Shown here piece by piece: positions 19,005-26,132 of a DNA stretch of 47,994 nt (within the stretch, counting starts at the first letter, position 1; each line of letters starts with the position of its first letter). The position numbers and the translations under genes are program-made. Below the pieces are notes generated by a model. It had not been told where the DNA came from and searched no databases. It was given only the letters and a program-made list of their open reading frames with translations. The DNA is from Williamwhitmania taraxaci (GTDB lineage Bacteria; Bacteroidota; Bacteroidia; Bacteroidales; Williamwhitmaniaceae): positions 1 through 47,994 of the forward strand of contig NZ_FMYP01000026.1 in NCBI RefSeq assembly GCF_900096565.1, given 5' to 3'.

Positions 19005-19098
19005 GGGGGAGTGGTTGTTTTTTGAGTTCATAGTTGGGTTTACGCTTAAGTGCAAAATTAGGGCTTCTGCACTTATAGTTTAAAAGCAATACTTCCCC
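19005..19098 (+). ncRNA. structured RNA candidate, copy 1
   Basis: An outer helix (19005-19012 with 19091-19098, eight pairs including one G-U) encloses three parts: TCATAGTTGGGT at 19028-19039, an eight-pair hairpin (19047-19054 with 19068-19075) whose 13-base loop contains AATTAGGGCTTC, and AGCAAT at 19085-19090 directly before the closing helix strand. The same three segments recur in copy 2 with different helix sequences. It does not match any RNA family I recognise. The plus strand is assumed because the downstream gene lies on it. Confidence 0.5.
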
Positions 19099-19291
19099 TT
19101 CTTTTCCACTCATTATCAAGAGAAATTAGTGTAACAGTTGGAACGGTTAGAGTCACAGATAATCTCAGAGGACGAGAGAGTCACTAAAAACTTATTTTTT
19201 GTGCTCTTACTGGTGATGGTAAGCACCATAGTAGTTTCGTTGTTGTAAGAAAGCACTGTTTGAAACAAGCTGAATCAGTGTATTTAGATAT

Positions 19292-19377
19292 AAGTGGGGG
19301 ACCGGTAGAATCATAGTTGGGTAGGGCCATGCATAATTAGGGCTTCTGCACGGCCCAGCAATCCGGAGCCCCCACTT
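19292..19377 (+). ncRNA. structured RNA candidate, copy 2
   Basis: The outer helix is nine pairs (19292-19300 with 19369-19377) plus four more (CCGG 19302-19305 with CCGG 19363-19366) across a small internal loop. Inside are TCATAGTTGGGT (19311-19322), a hairpin with stems 19324-19328/19352-19356 and 19330-19333/19347-19350 around an A-C mismatch, the 13-base loop with AATTAGGGCTTC, and AGCAAT (19357-19362). The stem sequences differ from copy 1 while pairing is kept, and the unpaired segments are identical. Located immediately upstream of the metallophosphatase gene. Confidence 0.55.
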
Positions 19378-19403
19378 TACTATTATAAAATGAGGGGTTG
19401 ATT

Positions 19404-20198
19404 ATGAAGAGATATTTTACACCGATTGCATTGCTGGGAGTTCTGTTTTTTCAATCGTGCGAAGACCTGGTTGAGTATAGTCCATATGACGTTAGGGTAC
19501 GGGTAACTTCCGTTAATGCCGATAACATTCGTAAGATAGTGGCTAACGATTTGCCTCCGAATCGGAACGATACGTTTACTTTTGCTGTTATCTCCGATCC
19601 ACATACTTTTTATGCCGATTTAGCGGATGCCGTCAGTAGTATTAATGCCAATAAGCAGGTTCAGTTTACCGTTGTTGATGGGGATGTAACTGATGCAGGA
19701 TTGTTCAAGGAGTTCGACTGGGAATACCGTCAGATATCAAAACTTAAAACTCCTTTTGTTACTGTAATCGGCAATCACGATTATTTATCGAATGGAAGGG
19801 AGATCTTCCAGAAAATGTATGGCCCTTCCAACTTCAGTTTTGAGTTCCATGGAACAAAGCTGGTTTTTTTCGATGATATTGTTTGGGAGAACGGTAACAG
19901 CCGACCAAGTTTTGAATGGCTATCAGAAGAGTTGAACGATTCTATTGCCCATAACCATCAACTCCTCTTTGCCCATATCCCACCAGAAAGTGATCAACTG
20001 GCTGGTGAGTATGATACTGTATTCCAACGCATGCTGAAGAGTAAGGTTGACCTAGCTTTTTTCGGCCACAACCACAACTATGCGGATAATCAAATGGATG
20101 GCTATCGGTATATTGTAGTTGGGAGTGTTTCGAGACGATACTATTCACTGGTTACAGTTACTGCCGATACCGTGGTGACGAGTAAGGTTAATTTTTAG
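19404..20198 (+). CDS. metallophosphoesterase lipoprotein
   Basis: 264 residues from ATG 19404, with GAGGGG about seven bases upstream; the frame also reaches a TTG at 19398. The N-terminal signal with LFFQSC is a lipobox, so the protein is probably lipid-anchored in the envelope. The calcineurin-like metal motifs are in order: FAVISDPHTF (variant of DxH), VVDGDVTD (GDxxD-like), VIGNHDY (GNHD), LLFAHIPP (H) and FFGHNHNY (GHxH). The substrate is unknown; the family includes phosphodiesterases and phosphomonoesterases. It is followed four bases later by a predicted outer-membrane protein, a likely two-gene operon, and preceded by two structured RNA candidates that could lie in its leader. Confidence 0.87.
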   Translation: MKRYFTPIALLGVLFFQSCEDLVEYSPYDVRVRVTSVNADNIRKIVANDLPPNRNDTFTFAVISDPHTFYADLADAVSSINANKQVQFTVVDGDVTDAGLFKEFDWEYRQISKLKTPFVTVIGNHDYLSNGREIFQKMYGPSNFSFEFHGTKLVFFDDIVWENGNSRPSFEWLSEELNDSIAHNHQLLFAHIPPESDQLAGEYDTVFQRMLKSKVDLAFFGHNHNYADNQMDGYRYIVVGSVSRRYYSLVTVTADTVVTSKVNF

Positions 20199-20202
20199 GA
20201 TT

Positions 20203-20859
20203 ATGTTGATTTTTGTTTTATTACTACTTACGATGCTTCTGTCTTCATCTTTTGCATTTGGGGAAACCGTTCCTGAAGAAGCAACGAAGCGTAAGATGTT
20301 TAGGTTTGTTCCCGATGTAGTGTCTGTTCAGTATGCTGGAAATATGGGACTTGCCTCCCTTGGTTTTGGTTATCAAAGCAAGAGCGAAAAGAGTAGTGCT
20401 TACTTTATTTATGGCTATTTACCCAAGAGTGAGCATGGTGTGGAGGTAAAGACTATTGCTGTAAAAGGTCTGCTTGCGACTAGCCAGCGCCATCCATTTA
20501 AAGGGGTTACTACATCCAACTATGCAGGCTTAAACCTTATTTTTGCACGAACAACCAACACACATGTTATTTGGCCCGACCATTATCCTGATGGTTACTA
20601 CCCGCAAAACGCTATTCACTTAGCTCCAGTTGTTGGGGGTAAATTGAATTTTGATGTGAAGGGTTCAAAATATATCGACAAGGCCGGTTTTTTTGTGGAA
20701 GTTGGCACTCTTGGTTACTATTTTTGGGACTATGTGAAAACTTCCAACGAAAGGGTAATGAGGTTTAGCGATATTTGGAATGTTTCGGCTGGATTTACCA
20801 TCTCTCTGAACAAGAGTGGCCCCATTGGGGGAAAGGAAAAGAGACATGGCATCTTGTAG
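20203..20859 (+). CDS. predicted exported outer-membrane beta-barrel-like protein
   Basis: 218 residues of unrecognised family. The signal peptide (LIFVLLLLTMLLSSSFAFG) is followed by alternating aromatic/polar stretches typical of small barrels, such as VSVQYAGNMGLASLGFGYQ, SAYFIYGYLP, NYAGLNLIFAR and FVEVGTLGYYFWDYV. The C-terminal strand FSAGFTISL-like (NVSAGFTISLNKSG) is near but not at the end. It starts four bases after the metallophosphatase stop, so they are very likely cotranscribed and may act together at the envelope. Barrel topology is inferred from the strand pattern only. Confidence 0.65.
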   Translation: MLIFVLLLLTMLLSSSFAFGETVPEEATKRKMFRFVPDVVSVQYAGNMGLASLGFGYQSKSEKSSAYFIYGYLPKSEHGVEVKTIAVKGLLATSQRHPFKGVTTSNYAGLNLIFARTTNTHVIWPDHYPDGYYPQNAIHLAPVVGGKLNFDVKGSKYIDKAGFFVEVGTLGYYFWDYVKTSNERVMRFSDIWNVSAGFTISLNKSGPIGGKEKRHGIL

Positions 20860-20908
20860 TTTTTTGCTTTAGTGTTAAAGGCTGATTACATTTATCTTGG
20901 TGGCAAGA

Positions 20909-21508
20909 CTAATGTTTTTTTGTTCCAAAGAATCGAATTATGCTTGCCTTTCCGGAATGGTATTCTCCTTCATTAAGGAAAACCTCCTCTTCGCCTCCAA
21001 TAGTGAAGGTAAAATCGCGAAAGTCGTCGAGGATATACCCGGGAGTATAAAGCAAGTTTAAATCACGTGGGCCGCCGGAGTTATATCCTATTTGTTTTGT
21101 GGTAAATGCCTCTACGATTAAGCGACCTCCGGGTTTTAGGCAATGAGCTATCTTTTGATGGAAAGGAATGCGAACCTCGCGGTGAAGGTGGAGGTAAACG
21201 AGGGCTACCGCATCAAACTCATCTTTTTCTGGATTGAAATCCTCCACTGCCAGAAGGTTGTAATCGATAGTAATACTCTTTTCTTGTGCCAGGAGTAAGG
21301 CCTTTCTTCGACCCTCTTGACTCTGGTCGAAAGCGGTAACTTTCCAGCCTTTTCCCGCGGCCCAGGCAGCGTTGCGCCCTTCGCCTTCGGCTGGTAGAAG
21401 CAGTTTTCCTGCTGGAAGAGAGCTTAGGCACTCCTTGAAAAATGTGTTGGGCTCCTTTCCATAAACGTAATCTTCGCCCGAATAGCGAATATCCCAAGGG
21501 TTTTGCAT
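20909..21508 (-). CDS. class I SAM-dependent methyltransferase (TehB-like)
   Basis: 199 residues from ATG 21508, at MQNPWDIRYSGEDYVYG; the upstream 30-codon extension overlaps the transporter gene's end and is not family-like. SAM-binding region: KLLLPAEGEGRNAAWAA (a variant of the glycine-rich motif I), then VTAFDQSQEGRRKA (acidic residue that contacts ribose) and KPGGRLIVEAF. This arrangement is common to TehB/thiopurine-type methyltransferases that act on small molecules or metalloids. The substrate is not predictable. It lies 37 bases downstream of the CDF-like transporter gene on the same strand, which makes cotranscription likely. Confidence 0.82.
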   Translation of the reverse strand: MQNPWDIRYSGEDYVYGKEPNTFFKECLSSLPAGKLLLPAEGEGRNAAWAAGKGWKVTAFDQSQEGRRKALLLAQEKSITIDYNLLAVEDFNPEKDEFDAVALVYLHLHREVRIPFHQKIAHCLKPGGRLIVEAFTTKQIGYNSGGPRDLNLLYTPGYILDDFRDFTFTIGGEEEVFLNEGEYHSGKASIIRFFGTKKH

Positions 21509-21545
21509 TTGGTGTTTTTGTTTGTAACGCGTTAATATTATGAAG

Positions 21546-22190
21546 TTAATGGCATCCGTCGCTGCATCCACAAACGGAGATACTTTTTGCCTTCTCAAAG
21601 CATTCCCGTCCCTCCTTCAGCGCGAACCAAGCTAAAGCCAATGCTCCAACTGCATCGATATAGGGCAATCCGGTAATTTCGTAGGTAAGGCTCGAAATCA
21701 ATAGTATCACCGACATGTATAGGCACACGCGGGTGCATCCAGCATCGGCAATAATGGGCTTCGAATCAAGTGCACGTCCTACGCGCATCTTGGCCCAGAT
21801 TAGGGCCCACATGGTAAAAATAGAGATTGAAGCTATAACCAAACCCCAAAACGTTGTTTCTGGTTTTTGACCACTGTATAGATTGTAAACCGAGGTGACG
21901 ACAAGTCCGGCGGTAAGGATATAGAAAGAAAAACCTGTTATTTTCAGTGCTTTAATCTCGAAGGCATCGCGCGGAGTGTTTGGGTTTTGTTGGATTCGAA
22001 GAATCATATGTGCAACACCTATTCCCGAAATGGTTTCGATAACACTATCAATGCCAAAACCAAAGAGGGCTATAGTTTCGTCTTGAAAGCCCATGTATGT
22101 GGATATCATGCCTTCTGCAATGTTGTAAAAGATAGTAATAAGGGCAAGGGCAAATGCCTGCCGGTATAATTTTCGCTGCAATTCCGTCAT
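21546..22190 (-). CDS. CDF-superfamily-like cation transporter with altered metal-site residues
   Basis: 214 residues and about five to six hydrophobic helices, shorter than a full cation diffusion facilitator because the cytoplasmic C-terminal domain is absent. The first site helix reads ALFGFGIDSVIE (D48, E52) where canonical CDFs have D-x3-H-x3-D type residues. The later helix reads IIADAGCTRVC, keeping D149 but with C152 and C156 where His and Asp are usual. The C-terminus is Cys-rich (CGCSDGCH). The overall order of helices and the ADA motif support the superfamily; the ligand change suggests a thiophilic metal or a non-transport role. Cotranscribed with the downstream methyltransferase by position. 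Confidence 0.72.
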   Translation of the reverse strand: MTELQRKLYRQAFALALITIFYNIAEGMISTYMGFQDETIALFGFGIDSVIETISGIGVAHMILRIQQNPNTPRDAFEIKALKITGFSFYILTAGLVVTSVYNLYSGQKPETTFWGLVIASISIFTMWALIWAKMRVGRALDSKPIIADAGCTRVCLYMSVILLISSLTYEITGLPYIDAVGALALAWFALKEGRECFEKAKSISVCGCSDGCH

Positions 22191-22367
22191 GAGGATGTTT
22201 TCTAATGCTTCAAATTAGTAAACATTAAAGTATGCCATAAGGTTAATGCTCTTACCAAATTGATTCGTTTGTGAAAAGGGACAGTTTTATCGTTATTCTG
22301 TTTCATTTTAAGGTAGGCCATTTATTTTCCAACCTTTTGTTACTTTTGAGAACAAAATTGGAACGCT

Positions 22368-22988
22368 ATGATAACAGAGATTTTTAGCTCGGTGGTGAGT
22401 TGGTATATGGAACATATCAACTACGGAACCATAACCCTTTTGATGGCAATTGAGAGCTCGTTTATTCCATTTCCTTCCGAAGTGATAATACCTCCGGCTG
22501 CATGGAAGGCCGCTCAAGGAGACCTAAACGTTTACCTTGTGTTTTTCTTTAGCACCTTGGGGTCTTTAATCGGTGCGCTATTCAATTATTACTTTGCACT
22601 TTTTTTTGGTCGAAAAATCGTCTACCAGCTGGCAGAATCTCGCTTCGGTAAAATGATGCTCTTAAGTCGTTCCGGTGTTGAAAAGGCTGAGGCCTATTTT
22701 GTGCGTCACGGCAAATCCAGTACGCTAATTGGACGCTTAGTGCCGGGCATTCGCCAGCTAATTTCACTTCCTGCAGGATTGGCCAAAATGAATCTTAAGA
22801 GTTTTCTTCTTTACACATTGATTGGTTCTGCCGTATGGAATGCTATTTTAACGGTGCTGGGCTATAGTCTATATTCTCAAAAGGCATTACTGGACACGTA
22901 CTACACCGAGCTTTCTTACGGATTATTGGTTTTGGGCGTTTGCTTCGGAATATACCTCGTTTACCATTTCAAGAAAAAGCACGAATAG
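22368..22988 (+). CDS. DedA-family membrane protein
   Basis: 206 residues and several hydrophobic segments. Signatures of the DedA/VTT domain: ESSFIPFPSEVIIPPAAW near the N-terminus, GALFNYYFALFFGR, and the conserved RLVPGIRQLISLPAGLAKM with the key Arg and Gly residues. DedA proteins are inner-membrane proteins; several are linked to lipid scrambling such as undecaprenyl phosphate recycling and to membrane potential. The role of this member is not determined. TACTTTTG at 22341-22348 fits a -7 promoter box, although no good TTG lies upstream. It is monocistronic with a terminator hairpin behind it. Confidence 0.88.
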   Translation: MITEIFSSVVSWYMEHINYGTITLLMAIESSFIPFPSEVIIPPAAWKAAQGDLNVYLVFFFSTLGSLIGALFNYYFALFFGRKIVYQLAESRFGKMMLLSRSGVEKAEAYFVRHGKSSTLIGRLVPGIRQLISLPAGLAKMNLKSFLLYTLIGSAVWNAILTVLGYSLYSQKALLDTYYTELSYGLLVLGVCFGIYLVYHFKKKHE

Positions 22989-23013
22989 ATTGCAGTATAA
23001 ATGGTTAAAAATT

Positions 23014-23050
23014 AAAGGACGACTATTCCAGTCGTCCTTTAATGTTTACC
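23014..23050. terminator. bidirectional terminator between dedA-type gene and WD40 gene
   Basis: An eleven-pair perfect stem (23014-23024 with 23030-23040) has a five-base loop. T-rich sequence follows on the minus strand and a short T run on the plus strand. It lies between genes that converge. Confidence 0.72.
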
Positions 23051-23126
23051 TAACTGTTATGTAGTTGACAGCATTCGCTGTTTATTCGCCCATTTGGTTC
23101 GAAGGATATGCTGGGTTCTTCAATGT

Positions 23127-24506
23127 TCACTTCTCTGCTTTATAAATCTCCATCCCCTTTTTAATTTCTAGACTTTTCACCGCTATTGCATCGCTGACGA
23201 CCTCTAACTCTGGGATTATGGAAAATGTAGGGTAGTTTAGTTTAAATGTCTCCAGTTTTTTTGCTGGAACAGTTAGCCGCACTGGAACCGAAAAAGGGGT
23301 TGTGAGTGTAAGTTCCTCCTTGTCGGCGGCATAGGCTCCCAGTGAGTAACTCTGCCAGTTTATTACACTGGTATAGTAGACTTTGAGGCGCGCCAGTCCG
23401 TCTTCCTTGATTTTGTCCTCTCGTGCTTTACGGGAAACGTCGTTAACGCGCTTGGCATAGTCTTGCTCTGTTTCGCTCTCTCCTTGCATGGCCCAAAGTC
23501 CAATTTCATTTTTCCTTTCATGGAGAAAAATGTCGAGCCATTGGTTTACCCCTATTGTATAATTCCACTGAGCTACACCACCGTTATATCCCGCTAGTAT
23601 AAGCGATTTGCTGTCGAGATTAAATTTTAGGGCTAGGCTATTCCCTTGAGGACTCTTGATTACTCGTATTAGGCTGCCGGTTTCAGCGTTCCATGTTATG
23701 GTACCACCTTGAATGTCGCTAGAGGCTATTACCTTACCATCGGGGCTGAAGGTAAGTGCCATGATAGGCATTTTGTGAGGTTTGGTCCGGAGGTAAAAAC
23801 TGCTGCCGGCTATGTTTTTTATCTCTATTTCGTAGGCGGTGGTCCCAATGGTTAGCCTTTTGCTGTCGGGGCTGAAGGCAATAGCTGAGATTTTCGACTT
23901 AGCATATTGAACCACGGAGATCGGGCTACCATTCTCCAAATTCCAGAGTTTTACCTCACCTGTCGATACCGATTCAACGGTTGCGAGTGTATTCCCATCA
24001 GGGCTTATAGCAATCATTGAAATGGGCGATCGGAACCCTTCTACCGCTGCTACCCGCTTGCCGTCGGCTACCCGCCAAATGTGAACGGACCTGTCTGCTG
24101 AAGCCGAGGCAATCAACTCCCCGCTAGGACTAAAGGCAAGGGCAATGATGGATCCTTTGTGATTCTTGTATTTAGTTCCCGGCTTTTGCTTCCAAATGTT
24201 GTATGTCTTTATTTTCCCATCGCTATCGCCGGTTACAGCAATTGATGCATCGGGTGATAGGGCAATTGCTGTAAGAATGCTTCCTTCACCATCGATGGAG
24301 GCCACGGTATTGCTCGATGCCAATTCGATGAGGCTAATGAAACTTTTTGAGTTGACGAGCATGTGTTTTCCATCGGAACTAAAACAGGCCTGGGTCATTA
24401 TTAGGTTTTTGTCGGCTCCATAAATCTCAGTAACTGCTGGATCTTGCCCCATTGCTGTGAGTTTTCCCACTAAAACAATAAGGCACGTTGCTAATGTATT
24501 GCGCAT
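23127..24506 (-). CDS. exported WD40-repeat protein with an unassigned C-terminal region
   Basis: 459 residues from ATG 24506, giving a signal peptide (RNTLATCLIVLVGKLTAMG). The upstream in-frame extension lacks one. About seven WD40/YVTN-like repeats follow, with recurring AFSPDGKVIASS, ALSPDASIAVTGDSDG and AFSPSGELIASASADRSVHIWRV units, forming a propeller up to about residue 325. The last 130 residues are different: a charged helical stretch (ESETEQDYAKRVNDVSRKAREDKI) and then a beta-rich part. Similar mixed proteins occur in Bacteroidota, without known function. No catalytic motif is visible. It is divergent from the nitroreductase gene. Confidence 0.82.
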   Translation of the reverse strand: MRNTLATCLIVLVGKLTAMGQDPAVTEIYGADKNLIMTQACFSSDGKHMLVNSKSFISLIELASSNTVASIDGEGSILTAIALSPDASIAVTGDSDGKIKTYNIWKQKPGTKYKNHKGSIIALAFSPSGELIASASADRSVHIWRVADGKRVAAVEGFRSPISMIAISPDGNTLATVESVSTGEVKLWNLENGSPISVVQYAKSKISAIAFSPDSKRLTIGTTAYEIEIKNIAGSSFYLRTKPHKMPIMALTFSPDGKVIASSDIQGGTITWNAETGSLIRVIKSPQGNSLALKFNLDSKSLILAGYNGGVAQWNYTIGVNQWLDIFLHERKNEIGLWAMQGESETEQDYAKRVNDVSRKAREDKIKEDGLARLKVYYTSVINWQSYSLGAYAADKEELTLTTPFSVPVRLTVPAKKLETFKLNYPTFSIIPELEVVSDAIAVKSLEIKKGMEIYKAEK

Positions 24507-24716
24507 AGTTGACAAGGTTTTACAATCGTTACTTCTTAGGTAACATTCAATAGAAAATGTCAATAGCAAATATAGCACTTTGAAATCCATTTTGAGGTCT
24601 TATTGGATCTAAGGTTATCTCATTAATGTTAAATGTGACTGCGTAAACTTTGAACAAAGATGGTTCATTGATGTTTGTTAGTGTAGTTTTAGATATGTAA
24701 CAAATTAACTGAGAAT

Positions 24717-25343
24717 ATGGATTTTCTAAAGAAGTTGCAATGGCGGTATGCCACCAAGCACATGAATGGAACAAAAGTTTCCAATGATAAATTAGATGTA
24801 ATTCTGAATGCTATTCAGTTGGCACCTAATTCTATCGGGATTCAGCCGTTTAAGGTTTTTGTGGTGGAGAGTGAAGATGTTCGAAAAAAGATTCACGCTT
24901 CGGCATGTCCTCAGCCTCAAATTATCGAAGGCTCGCACCTGTTGGTGTTTGCTGCTCGGGAGGAATTGACCAACGACGAGGTAGAAGAATATGTCAATCG
25001 AATTGCCACAAAGCGCAATGTTCCGGTTGAATCGTTAGGGGATTTCAAGAAGATGATCATGTCGGTGCAGGGAATGTCCAAAGACGACTATGCTACCTGG
25101 GCTGCCAAGCAAACTTACATAGCCCTTGGGTTTGGACTGGTTGCCGCTGCCGAGGTAGAGGTGGACTCCACTCCGATGGAGGGCTTTAGCGCTCCGGCTA
25201 TGGATGAGATTCTTGGGCTTCGCGCAAAGGGATATCGCAGTTCAGTGCTGCTGGCATTGGGCTACCGCGATAGCAAAACCGATTACCTAGTAAATGCGGC
25301 AAAGGTACGTAAATCGAATAGTGCCCTTTTCGAAATGATTTAA
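24717..25343 (+). CDS. NAD(P)H-dependent nitroreductase-family oxidoreductase
   Basis: 208 residues, typical of single-domain FMN-binding nitroreductases of the NfsB type. Signatures: WRYATKHMNGTKVS at the N-terminus, the LAPNSIGIQPFKVFVV block with the FMN-phosphate-contact region, QTYIALGFGLVAAAEVEVDSTPMEGF, and RSSVLLALGYRD. Such enzymes reduce quinones, nitro compounds or dihydropteridines with NAD(P)H. The natural substrate is unknown. It is monocistronic with a terminator 35 bases after the stop. Confidence 0.9.
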   Translation: MDFLKKLQWRYATKHMNGTKVSNDKLDVILNAIQLAPNSIGIQPFKVFVVESEDVRKKIHASACPQPQIIEGSHLLVFAAREELTNDEVEEYVNRIATKRNVPVESLGDFKKMIMSVQGMSKDDYATWAAKQTYIALGFGLVAAAEVEVDSTPMEGFSAPAMDEILGLRAKGYRSSVLLALGYRDSKTDYLVNAAKVRKSNSALFEMI

Positions 25344-25376
25344 TGGTTAGATTTTTTCTTTGGTTAAATAGTGCAT

Positions 25377-25407
25377 AAAAATGGGGCCTTGGGTAGCCCC
25401 ATTTTTT
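25377..25407 (+). terminator. rho-independent terminator of the nitroreductase gene
   Basis: A ten-pair stem (25378-25387 with 25396-25405), whose core is ATGGGGC with GCCCCAT, has an eight-base loop and a T run running into the stem end. Confidence 0.83.
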
Positions 25408-25671
25408 ATGGACTATACTGTTGCTCTGTTTTTACACACTACAGTGACTCTAGTGTGAACTTCCAGTGGAAAGGCGAAGACATGCATTTGTGACTAGAGG
25501 TCAGGCCCACCTTTCCGATTAGATTTATTTCGTGCTGTATCCAATGTGTATAGGATATCTTGTCGTCGCCACGAGTTGATGTTCTAAACTATTGTTGAAT
25601 TGCTCTATTCATATAAGCAACGACTCGCCGTGGAGTTTTCTGAGAAATCTTTTGAAGGAGAGTGGCATTAA

Positions 25672-25713
25672 AAATATAAAAAAAATCCCCGCAGACCTTC
25701 GCCTACGGGGATT
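25672..25713 (-). terminator. rho-independent terminator of trxA
   Basis: On the minus strand AATCCCCG (25713-25706) pairs with CGGGGATT (25691-25684) around a fourteen-base loop, followed by a T-rich tail. It lies 19 bases after the trxA stop. Confidence 0.85.
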
Positions 25714-25731
25714 ATTTGCAGATGCAGTCGG

Positions 25732-26049
25732 CTACAGCAGCGCGTTGAGCTTCTCTACAAACTTAGTCTTTGGTGCTGCACCAATTTGCTTGTCCACAAT
25801 TTCGCCACCCTTAAAGAAAAGAACGGTAGGTATGTTGCGAATGCCATACTTCGCACAAATTTCAGGGTTTGCATCTACGTCTACCTTACCTACAACGGCT
25901 TTGCCATCGTATTCGTGACCTAGTTCTACAATGATTGGGCCAATCATGCGGCAAGGACCGCACCACTCTGCCCAGAAGTCAACCACAACCGGCTTGTCCG
26001 ATTTCATTACCAACTCCTCGAAGTTGCTATCGGTAATTTCTAGTGCCAT
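25732..26049 (-). CDS. trxA: thioredoxin
   Basis: 105 residues, standard thioredoxin length. The redox site WCGPC has C30 and C33, in the context VVDFWAEWCGPCRMIGP. The conserved cis-proline is in IRNIPTVLFFKGG and the buried acid in VVVDF. The protein is a cytoplasmic general protein disulfide reductase, recycled by thioredoxin reductase, which is not in the window. It lies 68 bases downstream of dnaE with its own candidate promoter and terminator, so it is likely transcribed separately at least in part. Confidence 0.96.
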   Translation of the reverse strand: MALEITDSNFEELVMKSDKPVVVDFWAEWCGPCRMIGPIIVELGHEYDGKAVVGKVDVDANPEICAKYGIRNIPTVLFFKGGEIVDKQIGAAPKTKFVEKLNALL

Positions 26050-26100
26050 AATTAGTTACTTTTTATTGTTATATTGTTTTTGTTCTGTATGTGCTTAAAG

Positions 26101-26132
26101 CAAAGATGCAACATTTTTTAGTTAACGGCAAT
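26101..26132 (-). promoter_or_regulatory. candidate promoter of trxA overlapping the dnaE stop
   Basis: On the minus strand ATTG (26132-26129), a 20-base spacer and CATCTTTG (26108-26101) differ from the Bacteroidota TTG / TAnnTTTG pattern only at the start of the -7 box. The -33 part lies in the last codons of dnaE. Confidence 0.35.

Larger units (their letters stand above)
18544..19403. other. 860-base non-coding region with two structured elements
   Basis: The first half (about 18650-18960) is very AT-rich with no recognisable gene. The second half holds two related folded elements (19005-19098 and 19292-19377) and a separate bulged hairpin at 19201-19226 (GTGCT with AGCAC, TAC with GTA, eight-base loop). 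The second element ends 26 bases before the start codon of the metallophosphatase gene, which would fit a long 5' leader. TATCTTTG at 18736-18743 fits a Bacteroidota -7 box on the plus strand but has no well-placed TTG. Confidence 0.6.
25344..25731. other. 388-base gap between nitroreductase gene and trxA
   Basis: Apart from one terminator at each end I see nothing here. Bases 25410-25675 show no convincing ORF, no strong hairpin and no repeat. Confidence 0.6.

Noticed and set aside
19033-19039. GTTGGGT resembling an integron attC core site (GTTRRRY), present in both RNA copies
   Set aside because: No matching RYYYAAC partner at the right distance, no integrase and no cassette ORF.
25344-25731. 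Possible small RNA between nitroreductase gene and trxA
   Set aside because: No promoter box plus terminator in consistent orientation; only the flanking genes' own terminators are seen.
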